A program made the position numbers and the translations under genes. A stretch of 15,357 nt of DNA from Zygnema cylindricum. Its lineage: Eukaryota > Streptophyta > Zygnematophyceae > Zygnematales > Zygnemataceae. The notes below the pieces were generated by a model. The model worked only from the letters and a program-made list of their open reading frames with translations. It searched no databases and was not told where the DNA came from. Shown here piece after piece: positions 1-7,420 of this stretch (within the stretch, counting starts at the first letter, position 1; each line of letters begins with the position of its first letter). The stretch spans positions 54,418 to 69,774 of the forward strand of contig JBBHKE010001166.1 of assembly GCA_037447655.1 (NCBI GenBank), read 5' to 3'.

Positions 1-117
1 CCTCCTCTCTCCTTCCCTCCTCATCTCCTCCCCTCCTCCACTCCTCCCTTCTTTATCCTCCCCTCACTCGCCTCTCCTTTCCCTCTCTCCCTCTTTCCCT
101 CTCTCTAACTCTACTTT
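1..117. repeat. Polypyrimidine (C/T) low-complexity tract
   Basis: Almost uninterrupted C and T (CCTCC, CTCTCC and TTCCCTCT variants) with very few purines. It is either a decayed CT microsatellite or a long intronic pyrimidine tract, because it is followed at once by a T-rich stretch and a TGTGCAG that could be a splice acceptor. It starts at the window edge, so its full length is unknown. Confidence 0.85.
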
Positions 118-133
118 ATTTTCGATTGTGCAG

Positions 134-313
134 GTTATTCTTCCACGTGCCTTATGTGCCTATAGGTGCCAAGTGAACGGGAAATATTCGTGTGCTTTTC
201 TCCTCCTTAATTACTACCAGAACTCGAATACAAATTTTGCTAACTGCAATAATGGTCTCTCATGCTCTGGATCTCCTACGGTAGTATACATGCGACGTTC
301 ATGCCCACCATAA
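134..313 (+). CDS. Candidate 3'-terminal exon of a small cysteine-rich protein
   Basis: An open frame of about 60 codons follows a pyrimidine-rich stretch and TGTGCAG (127-133), which is a plausible splice acceptor. It ends at TAA 311-313. The peptide is cysteine-rich (CAYRC, SCAF, ANCNNGLSC, RRSCPP) and contains LLLNYYQ followed by CSGSPTVVY. That order (aromatic/YYQ, then C, SG-x-TVVY, then a terminal C) recalls the end of the plant X8/CBM43 carbohydrate-binding domain, where a YYQ motif precedes the last cysteines. The resemblance is from memory and weak. The upstream exons would lie left of the window. It could equally be a chance open frame. It is the only stretch here that looks like protein and is not transposon-derived. 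Confidence 0.27.
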   Translation, partial: VILPRALCAYRCQVNGKYSCAFLLLNYYQNSNTNFANCNNGLSCSGSPTVVYMRRSCPP

Positions 314-984
314 GCCATAGTGAAATACATACAAAATGCTTCTAGAACTTTTTGGAGAAGAAAGAAACATATGATTATGATTATGTATATATATATATAT
401 TTATATATATATTACATATATGTTTGTATATATACATACATATGTTTAAGTCATGCTATGTGTGTGCAGCAGGTGGGTACATTAGGGCTTGTGCCACTTT
501 CCTTTGAAAAAACAACAACTCCAAATTTAAAATAGAGATGGAACTATACATTTTGACAAAAGTTACCATTAGCATGGTGTGACCAATAAGTTACTGTGTA
601 CCACATACAAATAGTTAATTTTTTGACAAGTTGAAGATTTTTTGTATATCGTAGAATGTTTAGCTATTCGTTCTTATTGCAAACATTTTTTTCAATTAGA
701 ATAAGTGTAACGTCATATGTAGATTACTACAAAACCTTAAGACTTGATTTCAAGCAATCTATTCTATCTATGCCTTTTGTGTGGCTAACAAGAAAAAATA
801 CATCAAAGCGATTGTGTAATTATTTTGTTACTCGTTGTTTAAGTGATAAGTCTAATCCTTGCATAGATGTAAGTGTCTCCATCGCAATGCTCATTTGCGT
901 CATTCTTACTCAACGCCATATCACCACAATTTTGTGTATAACCACTATTTTTTCATGTGTAACTACAATTTCATGTGTAACCAC
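314..984. other. Non-element flank without a recognisable gene
   Basis: AT-rich sequence between the candidate exon and the outer end of LTR A. It holds a TA/TG/CA microsatellite (384-445) and, near 933-980, three imperfect units of the form TGTGTAACCACT spaced 19-23 bases apart. The open frame at 656-1003 runs into LTR A, has no recognisable motif and is probably chance. I see no RNA gene or promoter I can defend. Confidence 0.6.
384..445. repeat. TA-rich microsatellite
   Basis: Runs of TATATA interrupted by TTTA, TTACA and GTTTG, continuing into TATATACATACATATG. A simple AT-rich repeat able to form cruciforms or slip; no coding meaning is seen. Confidence 0.9.
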
Positions 985-1275
985 TGCAACTCTATGGGGT
1001 TGATTCCCCCACAGAAATTGCAGATCAAAAAAAGCTTATCTAGATAGTGCCGACTCCAAGTTGATATAAACCCAAATGATTGACACAATGACAGTCAAAA
1101 CCCCAATACAGCTTCACCCCTGTAAAAGAAGACTTACTGTGTGCTTAGTTCCCTCACAGAATGCAAAGTTAGAATATGAGTTTTGGATAACATTCCCCAC
1201 TTTGAGTTTCCTTTAGAAATGCAGCCACCCTGGCAGGCAAAAACTATGACCCACTACACCCCTGTGTAGCATGGA
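985..1275 (-). repeat. Tandem duplication of the LTR A 3' end (period about 145 bp)
   Basis: TTCCCCCACAGAA at 1004 and TTCCCTCACAGA at 1149 start corresponding segments. Likewise GTCAAAACCCC...CTTCACCCCTGT (1093-1122) corresponds to CAAAAACTATGACCC...ACACCCCTGT (1238-1266). The copies are diverged, so the duplication is old. Confidence 0.55.
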
Positions 1276-1352
1276 CTCCCCTAAGTTCGTGGCAAAAAGA
1301 ATCATTGAAAATGGTGAACCGAGTGAGTTAATATTAAATGGCAAAGTTTGCC

Positions 1353-1360
1353 TATTTATA
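1353..1360 (-). promoter_or_regulatory. TATA box of LTR A
   Basis: On the minus strand the sequence reads TTGTATAAATAGGC, a textbook TATAAATA, about 765 bases into the LTR. That leaves a few hundred bases of R/U5 to the end. LTRs B and C carry the degraded equivalents TTATACAAAAG (near 4500-4510) and CTATACAAATG (near 8296-8306). LTR D has lost the region by deletion, so only LTR A keeps a good core promoter. Confidence 0.5.
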
Positions 1361-1987
1361 CAAATGCTCTTAGGGAGAGAGGCTGCCAACTACCAAAATA
1401 TTATAAGTCCCAAAACCCCTCTCTAAACCCCGTTGTACTGAGGTACGCACCAATCACAAAACTGTGCCGTACAAAAAGTACAAGTGTTGGAGTACTTTCT
1501 GTATGGTATTTGTACGGCATGGTCAAAACGGTGACATTTGTCACATCCATATATGTTATCGTGCGCTTCGGAGATTGTGTAAACCCGTAACATGTTGCCA
1601 CGCTTCCTCGAAGTGGCGGGGTGGGAAAACCGCCAAAATGTCCTTTTTGCGACATCGGCGCTTACCACTGCTGTTCGATTAGATCGCCTTTTAAAATATG
1701 TCATTGAAATAAATGTTCTCACCATTTATTTCGTGCGGTACAATAGTATTCAACAGGTTCTATGTTCTAATGTATGTTTCGTTAGTTAAATGAAATGTCC
1801 TACGTATGAATGTTTAAATACATATCAAACACCTTATACTCTAGCAGAGTTCCTAGACTATAGGATAATGCTACCGGCTACGGGCTATCTTGACGGACAG
1901 TAGGTACCATGATCAAATCCTAGGTCCGTCAAACTCCCTTTGGTAAATCTACCAAAAACTACTCATGTCTCTCTAGACAGCCTAAAT

Positions 1988-1997
1988 AGCCATGGCT
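1988..1997. repeat. Conserved palindrome AGCCATGGCT in LTR A
   Basis: A perfect 10-base palindrome at the same relative place, about 130 bases from the 5' end, in all the LTRs: here, B 5183-5192, C 7569-7578, and D 12098-12107. It sits inside a conserved block with flanking CTCTAGCT. It is a candidate protein-binding site in U3, inferred only from conservation. Confidence 0.7.
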
Positions 1998-2125
1998 CTA
2001 GCTCCCTATCTAGCCTTCAGTGACTACAACAAGTGTGAGGGCTTGGAGAAAGGAGTTAGAGGCTGATTGCCTTTGCTTATTTTTCCTATCCTAATACACA
2101 CCTAGAAAATACTTAAATTTCAACA

Positions 2126-2140
2126 CTCCCCTTATTTTCT
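2126..2140 (-). other. Polypurine tract before LTR A
   Basis: Minus strand AGAAAATAAGGGGAG immediately before the LTR start. This is the plus-strand primer site of an LTR retrotransposon, and the same sequence precedes LTRs B, C and D. Confidence 0.85.
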
Positions 2141-2873
2141 AGTCTACTTTTCTTTCAACTCACACTTAATACCACACACAAAAACAAACAAAAAACACCC
2201 CCCCTTTTTTTTCCTTTTCCCTTTATAAAACTTGACGAAGTTACCCTCGTATTTGAAACACAATATTGGATGAACCGAAATAATAATTGTATCACACATT
2301 TTATTTTGCATGTTATTTTTCATAAATTCGGGCTCTTAGAGCAAGGATTTTATCCACCTTCTCCCTTTTTCAGTTGAGGAAGATCTTGATTCCCACTTGC
2401 AGTTCAAACAACCAGCACCATCCGCAACATGCAACACATACCTAGATGCTAACCCTTTTACAAGCACACCTTTATAAATGGCATCACTCCCATTAGTGAT
2501 GTCAAATCCATTACCCCCCAAATTTATCCTTAAATCAAGAGTCCCCACTAAGTTCCTCATAAAATCTACATCTTTCGTACTCACATGTTTGTCCATGATA
2601 ATTACCCCATTTTCCGAACTTCCCTCACTCTCTCCCATTGAATTCTTTCCACTATCACTTTCCATTTTGATTCCCAAAAAATATTTCTCCTCCCCTAAAC
2701 CTTTCATTAAATATTCCTCTTCTCCTTTATCCTTTGGAGCCATTGAAGTCTCCCTTTCCGACCAATTTTCCGTTTCCAAAATATCTATGAAATTATCCTC
2801 ATTCTTTTTATTTTTTCCTTTTTCAATTATGGAACCTAGATCTGACTTTCTCATTTCTAAGTCATACACTCTA
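2141..2873 (-). pseudogene. Copia RT/RNase H relic, compressed by in-frame deletions
   Basis: Alignable by eye to the better pol copy at 13449-14770. GLGEEKYFLGIKMESD matches the RT segment DMGEAKYILGIQVERD. ENGVIIMDKHVSTKD matches EEGVIVLDEELSPDE. INLGGNGFDITNGSDAIY matches LHLGGENTDITTWSDASY of RNase H, where the Asp is kept. SRYVLHVADGAGC matches SGYVLYVGDGACC. At least two large blocks of the parent (several tens of residues each) are missing, yet the frame is open from the leader to the stop at 2336-2338. Beyond it the same frame continues as a weak RNase H C-terminus with MCDTIIIS where relatives have FCDNQAAIAIS. The YVDD catalytic box and all of the N-terminal RT are absent, so it cannot be an active polymerase. 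The N-terminus is the leader segment (2791-2873). Confidence 0.72.
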
Positions 2874-2874
2874 C
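2870..2874. repeat. Target-site duplication TCTAC, left copy
   Basis: TCTAC here and at 3926-3930 flank the 1,051-bp insertion exactly. Five bases is the usual duplication length for LTR retrotransposons. Confidence 0.85.
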
Positions 2875-3592
2875 TCATAGGATCTTTACAATAAAATAAA
2901 ACTGAGTGCAAATACAAGCCGAAGCATTAAAGATAAAACACACACAAGAGAAAGATAACCCCAAGTAAGCCAATATATTCCAAAGGGAAACTTTTCTTAC
3001 ATAATTTCCTCACACCCTCAAAAACACACTCTCACTTCTAACTCCTCTAACTTCTCAAACTCTACTATGCTATCAAGCTCCTCCCATTCCTCTAACTCCT
3101 TGATAAACTACAAGGAGGATCATCTCTAACTAAATTGATAAAACCTCTCTCTCACTACGCCTCAATATACTCCTTCAAACCTCACGTAACAATACCAACC
3201 AAACCGTACATATAATACGCATTAAGCGCTACCCAATCAAACTACAACAATACGTAACACAACAAAGTACCAAAAGTACACTTCAAACATAGTCAACTAC
3301 AAAAGACTTGACCGACGCAAAACACAATCAGAATAAGTATCACGACACCAAACACAATCTCCAAAAGTATCATGTTCGTAAACTGCGCACTGGTCAAACG
3401 ACATACGTACAAATGATCACACGGAATAAAGTACGTAGTCACCTCGAAACATCATTGCGCGCCGTACACGTTCAAAGGAACCTACGCGAACGTCAACTGG
3501 AAAACTCCACGACAAAGTAAAACGATCTCGGCCATACAAATGTACGCCGCAACCGAAAGGACAAATCTCCACATTGAACCGAAATAGAATCG

Positions 3593-3606
3593 TGCGTCGC
3601 GACGCA
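3593..3606. repeat. 14-base perfect palindrome TGCGTCGCGACGCA
   Basis: A perfect self-complementary 14-mer rich in CpG within an otherwise A/C-rich solo LTR. Function unknown; it could be a factor-binding site in U3. Confidence 0.85.
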
Positions 3607-3701
3607 AAACATGCGGACGCTTGATTCTCCAATGAAATGTCACAGTACCTCAATCCTCAAACGAACCGCAAGTACCAAAGTATAATTCAACCAATAAGAC
3701 G

Positions 3702-3722
3702 CGGCGCGCAAAACGCGCGCCG
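3702..3722. repeat. GC-rich hairpin, 8-bp stem
   Basis: CGGCGCGC (3702-3709) and GCGCGCCG (3715-3722) are perfect complements around AAAAC. It lies 96 bases from the 14-mer palindrome. Confidence 0.85.
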
Positions 3723-3925
3723 ACAACTTACTACGAAATAGTACAACCTCACAACAAAGACCACTACAATCACTACGACACATAAGCGTACAGTGACCTT
3801 AACTCACCGTACAAACGCTTCGAGTAAGACAAGACACATAACTCCGACAAACAAAATCAACACTTAAACAATACGTAAATTGACAGCCGACGCTAACGAC
3901 AAATCCCACAATGTAAAACCTAACA

Positions 3926-3930
3926 TCTAC
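3926..3930. repeat. Target-site duplication TCTAC, right copy
   Basis: Second copy of the 5-base duplication around the solo LTR 2875-3925. Confidence 0.85.
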
Positions 3931-4040
3931 ACTCCTTGACATCCTCAAGTACCTCCCCTCTCTTGACTTCCCTTATACCTCCAAAAGCACATTGTTGCTT
4001 TCGTGGAATTTCTGTGTGTTTTTCTCTCTTCCCCATTCTA
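3927..4040 (-). repeat. Leader direct repeat, unit 1
   Basis: Matches 4120-4233 over 114 bases with no gaps and about nine or ten differences. Confidence 0.88.
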
Positions 4041-4119
4041 ATTATCCTCATTATTTTTATTTTTCCCTTTTTCAATCATGGATCCTAGATCTAACTTTCT
4101 CATTTCTAAGTCATACACT

Positions 4120-4233
4120 CTACAATCCTTGACATCCTCAAGTACCTCCTCTCACTTTACTTCTATTATACCTCCAAAAGCACACTTTTGCTTTCGTGGA
4201 ATTTCTGTGTGTTTTTCTATCTTCCCCATTCTA
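4120..4233 (-). repeat. Leader direct repeat, unit 2
   Basis: Gap-free partner of 3927-4040, adjoining the 83-base block 4040-4122. Confidence 0.88.
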
Positions 4234-4277
4234 CCAATGTGAAGAAGCTCCAAAATATATTTGTCCTCTTTCTCCTC

Positions 4278-5328
4278 TGCAATTGTGAGACCTCCATTGG
4301 CCCTCACAATAGGCAACTCACTTGAAGCCCCTAGGATAACCCTGACCCCTTTGAGTTTCCACAAGAATAAGTGCCACCCTAACAGATAAAAACTCTAACC
4401 AACTTCACCCCAGCAAAGACAAGACTCCCTTGAGTTGATAGCAAAAAGAATCTGTGAATTTTCTCCCTTGAGCAGTAAGTTATAAAGGGTCAAAGTTGAC
4501 CTTTTGTATAAGAGCTCTCTAGGAGAGAGGTGTCTACCTACCAAATTGTCTAAGTCCTAAATCCCTCATTAAACCATATACTACTAGAGTAGAGCACCAA
4601 TAATATTACTGTGTCATACATAAAAGTACAGGTGCCGATGTATTTTTTGTACAGCCATCGTACGACATGGCTAAAAGGTTGACGCCTCCCATATCCGGAT
4701 TAGTTCCCATATTCGGAGGAGATGCCGTAAGTCAATGACGTCGTGCCACATGGCGCTTTATGTGGCGCTGACTGAAAAATGCCAAAGCGCCTATTTGGCG
4801 ATATAATCGCCTATCGTGGCTGTTCGATTAAAACCGACATTTGACTCTAGCCGTCGAAAATCATTGAGCAGGTATTTGTTTCGCCACCAAAAAGATGCGC
4901 AGTACTCATTTCGCGAAGTACCGTACGTCGTACGTATGTTTCAATAGTGTCTATGTTACATGTTGGTTCGCGCCGTTAATGAATTTATGTAGTTGTACAG
5001 ATTTAAATATCTTTCAAACCCTATATGTCTCAACACCGATCCTAAACTAAAGGAAAAAGTTATCGGCTATTTCTCACTTAACGGACGGTAGGTACCAAGA
5101 TCAAATCATGGGTTCGTCAAGTATATTTTGGTAAACCTACCAAAATCTACCGCGTGTCTCTCTATCTCTAAACAATATAGGCAGCCATGGCTCTAGCTCC
5201 CTCTTTAACCTTTAGAGACTCCAACAAGTGTGGGAGCTCAAGAGAGGAGTTAGAGGCAGACTTCCTCGGCTTCTTTTTGCATTTAATTTTAGACCTTGAA
5301 AATACTAAAAGAACCATTAATTTCTACA
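4278..5328 (-). mobile_element. LTR B, 1,051 bp
   Basis: In minus orientation it starts TGTAGAAATTAATGG directly after polypurine AAAATAAGGGGAG and ends CACAATTGCA. LTR C ends AAAATTGCA, which fixes the CA boundary. It is colinear with LTR C along its length and with LTR D outside D's deletion and insertion. It lies after RNase H (5335-5674) and before the leader, so it acts as a 3' LTR for one internal region and a 5' LTR for the next. No TGG-type primer-binding site is visible just after the CA, so either it has decayed or the primer is not the usual plant initiator tRNA. Confidence 0.85.
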
Positions 5329-5343
5329 CTCCCCTTATTTTAT
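5329..5343 (-). other. Polypurine tract before LTR B
   Basis: Minus strand ATAAAATAAGGGGAG adjoins the LTR start. It matches the tracts before LTRs A, C and D. Confidence 0.88.
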
Positions 5344-5674
5344 AACACTTTTTAATTTCAAACCACACTTCTCCTTGCATAAAATTAGCTTAGGGGAAGG
5401 CACAGGTTTGGTTATCATATATGCTACTATCTCGCTATTTGGTGTGTACTCTAAACTGATTATTTTGTTTTCTACCTTCTCTCTAACAAAGCTGAGTCTA
5501 ATGTCTATGTGTTTGGCATTAAAATGATGTTTAGGATTGGCAGCAATAGCGATTGCAACGTGATTATCACAAAAAAAATTATGCACACCACTCTTAAGTT
5601 GACCAAGCTCATTAAGCAAAGAGTTGACCCACATCAATTCTTTTACAGCAGAGCAATAGGGCATATACTCAGCC
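5335..5674 (-). pseudogene. Copia RNase H C-terminal fragment
   Basis: The frame begins within MAEYM (the conserved MEAEYMA with its Glu) and runs through VKELMWVNSLLNELG, FCDNHVAIAIAANPKHHF, HIDIRLSFVREKVENK and TKPVPSPKL to a stop at 5335-5337, just before the polypurine tract. This is the second half of Copia RNase H. The first half, with the WSDASY Asp, is cut off at the inverted junction near 5674. DNQ has become DNH. Unlike the two other copies it keeps a sense codon (GAA) after REKV, where they have TAA. The 5' extension of the frame to 5790 is junction and antisense sequence, not RNase H. Confidence 0.85.
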
Positions 5675-5735
5675 ATCAAAATCAAAGAAATTTTTTGAAA
5701 GAATCCACGAGAGCCATCTATTCCGCCATCAAAAT
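5672..5735. other. Head-to-head junction of two truncated Copia copies
   Basis: Minus-strand RNase H sequence stops near 5674 and plus-strand linker sequence (TTGAAAGAATCCACG) starts near 5694. The short filler contains GCCATCAAAAT at 5672-5682, which recurs at 5725-5735 inside the plus copy. A copied 11-mer at an inversion point suggests template switching or microhomology-mediated joining. Confidence 0.6.
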
Positions 5736-7407
5736 TTGAGGGTGGAAGGAAAAGCAACAAAAGATTGCAAAAGAAACAAGTTACCAACAAGGTAACTAAA
5801 TTGTCTCACCCGAATGAACCCCAAATTATGGTGAGGCGATGAATTGTCCTGATAGGAACAGGTGGAAGACTGCCATTAATGAGGAGATGACTTCGATTAT
5901 GGCAGCCGATACATGGGAATTGGTGGAGATTCCTCCTAACAAAAAGCTAATCGGGTGTAAGTGGGTATTTAAATTGAAACTCAACCCGGAAAACACCATT
6001 GAGCGCTAGAAGGCTTGGTTAGTGGCAAAAGGATTTACCCAGAAAGAGAGAATTAACTACGAGGAGACATTTTCCTTCATCGTCAGGTTTCCCTCCGCCC
6101 GGATACTTCTCAGTTTGGTTGTAGCAAAAGACATGGAAGTACATCAAATGGACATCAAGACGACTTTCCTATATGGAGAGTTGAATAGGAGATCTTTATA
6201 CGACAGCCTGAAGGATTTGTGGAGCAAGGGGAGGAGAGCAAAGTTTGCCGATTGATTAAATCTTTGTATGGGTTGAAACAGGCACCCCAGCAAAAGAATA
6301 AGAAGCTTGATGAGTTTCTTACAGGTTAGGGATACATTCAAATCAGCTCCTATCACTCAAGTTATTTGTTTAAAGATAACGAAGGAATTATATTTATTGC
6401 AATATATGTTGATGATTTGCTTGTTTTAAGTAAATCTATGGATAAAATTTATAGGTTGAAAACAAATCTAAAAGGTAGATTTGAGATAAATGATATGGGC
6501 GAAGCAAGGTATAATTTGGGAATTCAGGTAGAGAGAGACAGTGATATAAAGATAATTATAGTAACTCAAAAAGAGGCCATTGGAAACATATTAGAAAGAT
6601 TCGAAATGGACAAGGCTTATAGTTGTACCACTCAAATGGAACTAAAGAAGGGAAGTGAGCAGAGTATGGAAGAGGGAGTTCTAATCTTAGATGATGAGTT
6701 AGGCCTTGTACAGAAAAGACTTATGCATACAATTTCTTATAGACAAGTAGTGGGCAGCCTAATATATTTTATCAATTGTACCCGGCCAGATTTAGCCGCG
6801 GCTCTAGAAGTACTAGCTAGGAGTGTGAATGCTCTTACTAAGAAAGATTGGGAGGCTGCTAAGAGACTCCTTAGATATCTCATAGGGTCTATGGGTCTAG
6901 GGATCTATGGTTACATTTGGGTGGGAACAACACATACATCACCACTTGGAGTGATGCCAGCTATAGGGATGCTCCTATCAAGAGATACACGTTTGAGTAT
7001 GAATTCTATGTGGGTGATGGGGCTTGTTGTTGGAGCAGAAAGCACAACAGGTCATTGCTTAGTCCACTATGGAGGCTGAGTACATGGCCTTTTGCTCTAT
7101 TGTAAAAGAATCAATGCGGGTCAAATCCTTGCTTGGTGAGCTTGGTCATCTTAAAAGTGTTGCCCAGAAAGTGTTTGGTGATAATCAGGCAACCATTGCC
7201 ATTTTTGCCAATCCTAAACACCACTTTAAAGCCAAATATAAGGACATTGGACTTAGCTTCGTTAGGGAGAATGTATAAGACAAAATAATAAATTTAGAGA
7301 ATAGACTAGATAGTGAAATGGTAACAGATATGATGACCAAACGTGTCCCTTCCCCTAAGTTAATTTCCTGCAAGGAGAAGAGTGGTCTTAAATTGAAGAG
7401 TGACTAA
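5694..7407 (+). pseudogene. 5'-truncated Copia pol: linker, RT, RNase H
   Basis: Colinear with the minus-strand copy at 13449-15180. Order: linker with N-K-V-T-K, TWELVEIPPNKK and CKWVFKLKLNP, then RT with AKGFTQKERINYEETFS (about 6022), MEVHQMDIKTTFLYGE carrying the first catalytic Asp, and IAIYVDDLLVLSKS with YVDD at 6405-6416. NCTRPDLAAA and KRLLRYLIGS close RT. RNase H follows with TWSDASY (about 6946), MEAEYMA (about 7069) and GDNQATIAIF, and a C-terminus ending TAA 7405-7407. Damage: stops in the linker and at ERYKAR (TAG), frame changes near 6190-6360 and near 6910, and TAA at 7276-7278. Integrase and everything upstream are missing. The break adjoins an inverted copy. Confidence 0.88.
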
Positions 7408-7420
7408 AAAATAAGGGGAG
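7405..7420 (+). other. Polypurine tract before LTR C
   Basis: TAAAAAATAAGGGGAG follows the pol stop (and overlaps it) and touches the TG that opens LTR C. Confidence 0.88.

Larger units (their letters stand above)
985..2125 (-). mobile_element. LTR A (3' LTR of the deleted Copia derivative)
   Basis: In minus orientation it begins TGTTGAAATTTAAG beside polypurine AAAATAAGGGGAG and ends near TTGCA at 985. Segments shared with LTRs B-D in the same order include the GGTACC...GATCAAATC segment, palindrome AGCCATGGCT, GGTAAATCTACCAAAA, TAGCCGGTAGC variants and a purine-rich AACTCAAAGGGG-like stretch near the end. The last 145 bases or so are present twice (roughly 985-1130 and 1130-1275), which accounts for its extra length. 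Several overlapping short open frames (1348-1789) are incidental. The exact outer boundary is uncertain by some tens of bases. Confidence 0.78.
2875..3925 (-). mobile_element. Solo LTR of an unrelated LTR retrotransposon, 1,051 bp
   Basis: Removing 2875-3925 plus one TCTAC makes the flanks contiguous. The left flank (2791-2873) and right flank (3927-4040) then join exactly as the paralogous block 4040-4122 joins 4120-4233. That is a built-in empty-site control. In minus orientation the insertion starts TGTTAGG and ends CCTATGA; the terminal CA seems to have mutated to GA. There is no internal region, so it is a solo LTR. The plus strand is A+C rich with scattered CpG and contains two GC-rich palindromes. 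The short open frames inside (3308-3520, 3417-3653) are incidental. Confidence 0.8.
3927..4277 (-). pseudogene. Duplicated leader coding segment of unknown function
   Basis: Two direct copies (3927-4040 and 4120-4233, about 93% identical, offset 193) flank an 83-base block (4040-4122) that recurs at 2791-2873 (78/83 identical). Read on minus, both units code for a charged peptide: RMGKIEKHTEIPRKQKCAFG, then LEDVKDC, then, in the block, VYDLEMRK and a KGKNK-rich stretch. The unit nearest LTR B has a TGA after IIEVK. The block's frame closes with TAG at 4040 in this copy, but stays open and enters the RT relic in the copy at 2791. I do not recognise the protein. It may be a Gag-like leader of the family or captured host sequence. 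An open frame (4152-4364) begins inside LTR B and enters the first unit. Confidence 0.6.
985..5328 (-). mobile_element. Rearranged, internally deleted Copia derivative (LTR B - leader - RT/RNase H relic - LTR A)
   Basis: Read on the minus strand: LTR B (5328-4278), about 45 bases of leader, a duplicated leader unit (4233-3927), a foreign solo LTR (3925-2875), a second copy of part of the leader (2873-2791) that runs straight into a compressed RT/RNase H relic, a polypurine tract (2140-2126) and LTR A (2125-985). Gag, protease, integrase and most of RT are absent. Because RNase H sequence also abuts the outer side of LTR B, LTR B serves two internal regions. That is the arrangement expected after unequal recombination between LTRs. 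It could also be two elements of one family side by side, but the leader continuity across the solo LTR supports one unit. LTR-A and LTR-B flanks show no matching target duplication. Confidence 0.7.

Noticed and set aside
656-1003. 115-codon plus-strand frame
   Set aside because: No recognisable domain, ends inside LTR A, composition like the surrounding AT-rich flank.
1348-1789. Several overlapping open frames on both strands
   Set aside because: They lie inside LTR A and have no counterpart in the colinear LTRs B and C.
2478-2894. 138-codon plus-strand open frame, Ser/Pro/Phe-rich
   Set aside because: It is the exact antisense of the RT/RNase H relic, whose matches to pol are clear; no domain of its own.
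4255-4277. tRNA primer-binding site after LTR B (or at 11668-11689 after LTR D)
   Set aside because: No TGGTATCAGAGC-like sequence or any TGG start directly after the terminal CA at either place.
5509-5739. Plus-strand frames at 5509-5739 and 13617-13853 that look alike
   Set aside because: Their likeness comes from being antisense to the two homologous RNase H copies.
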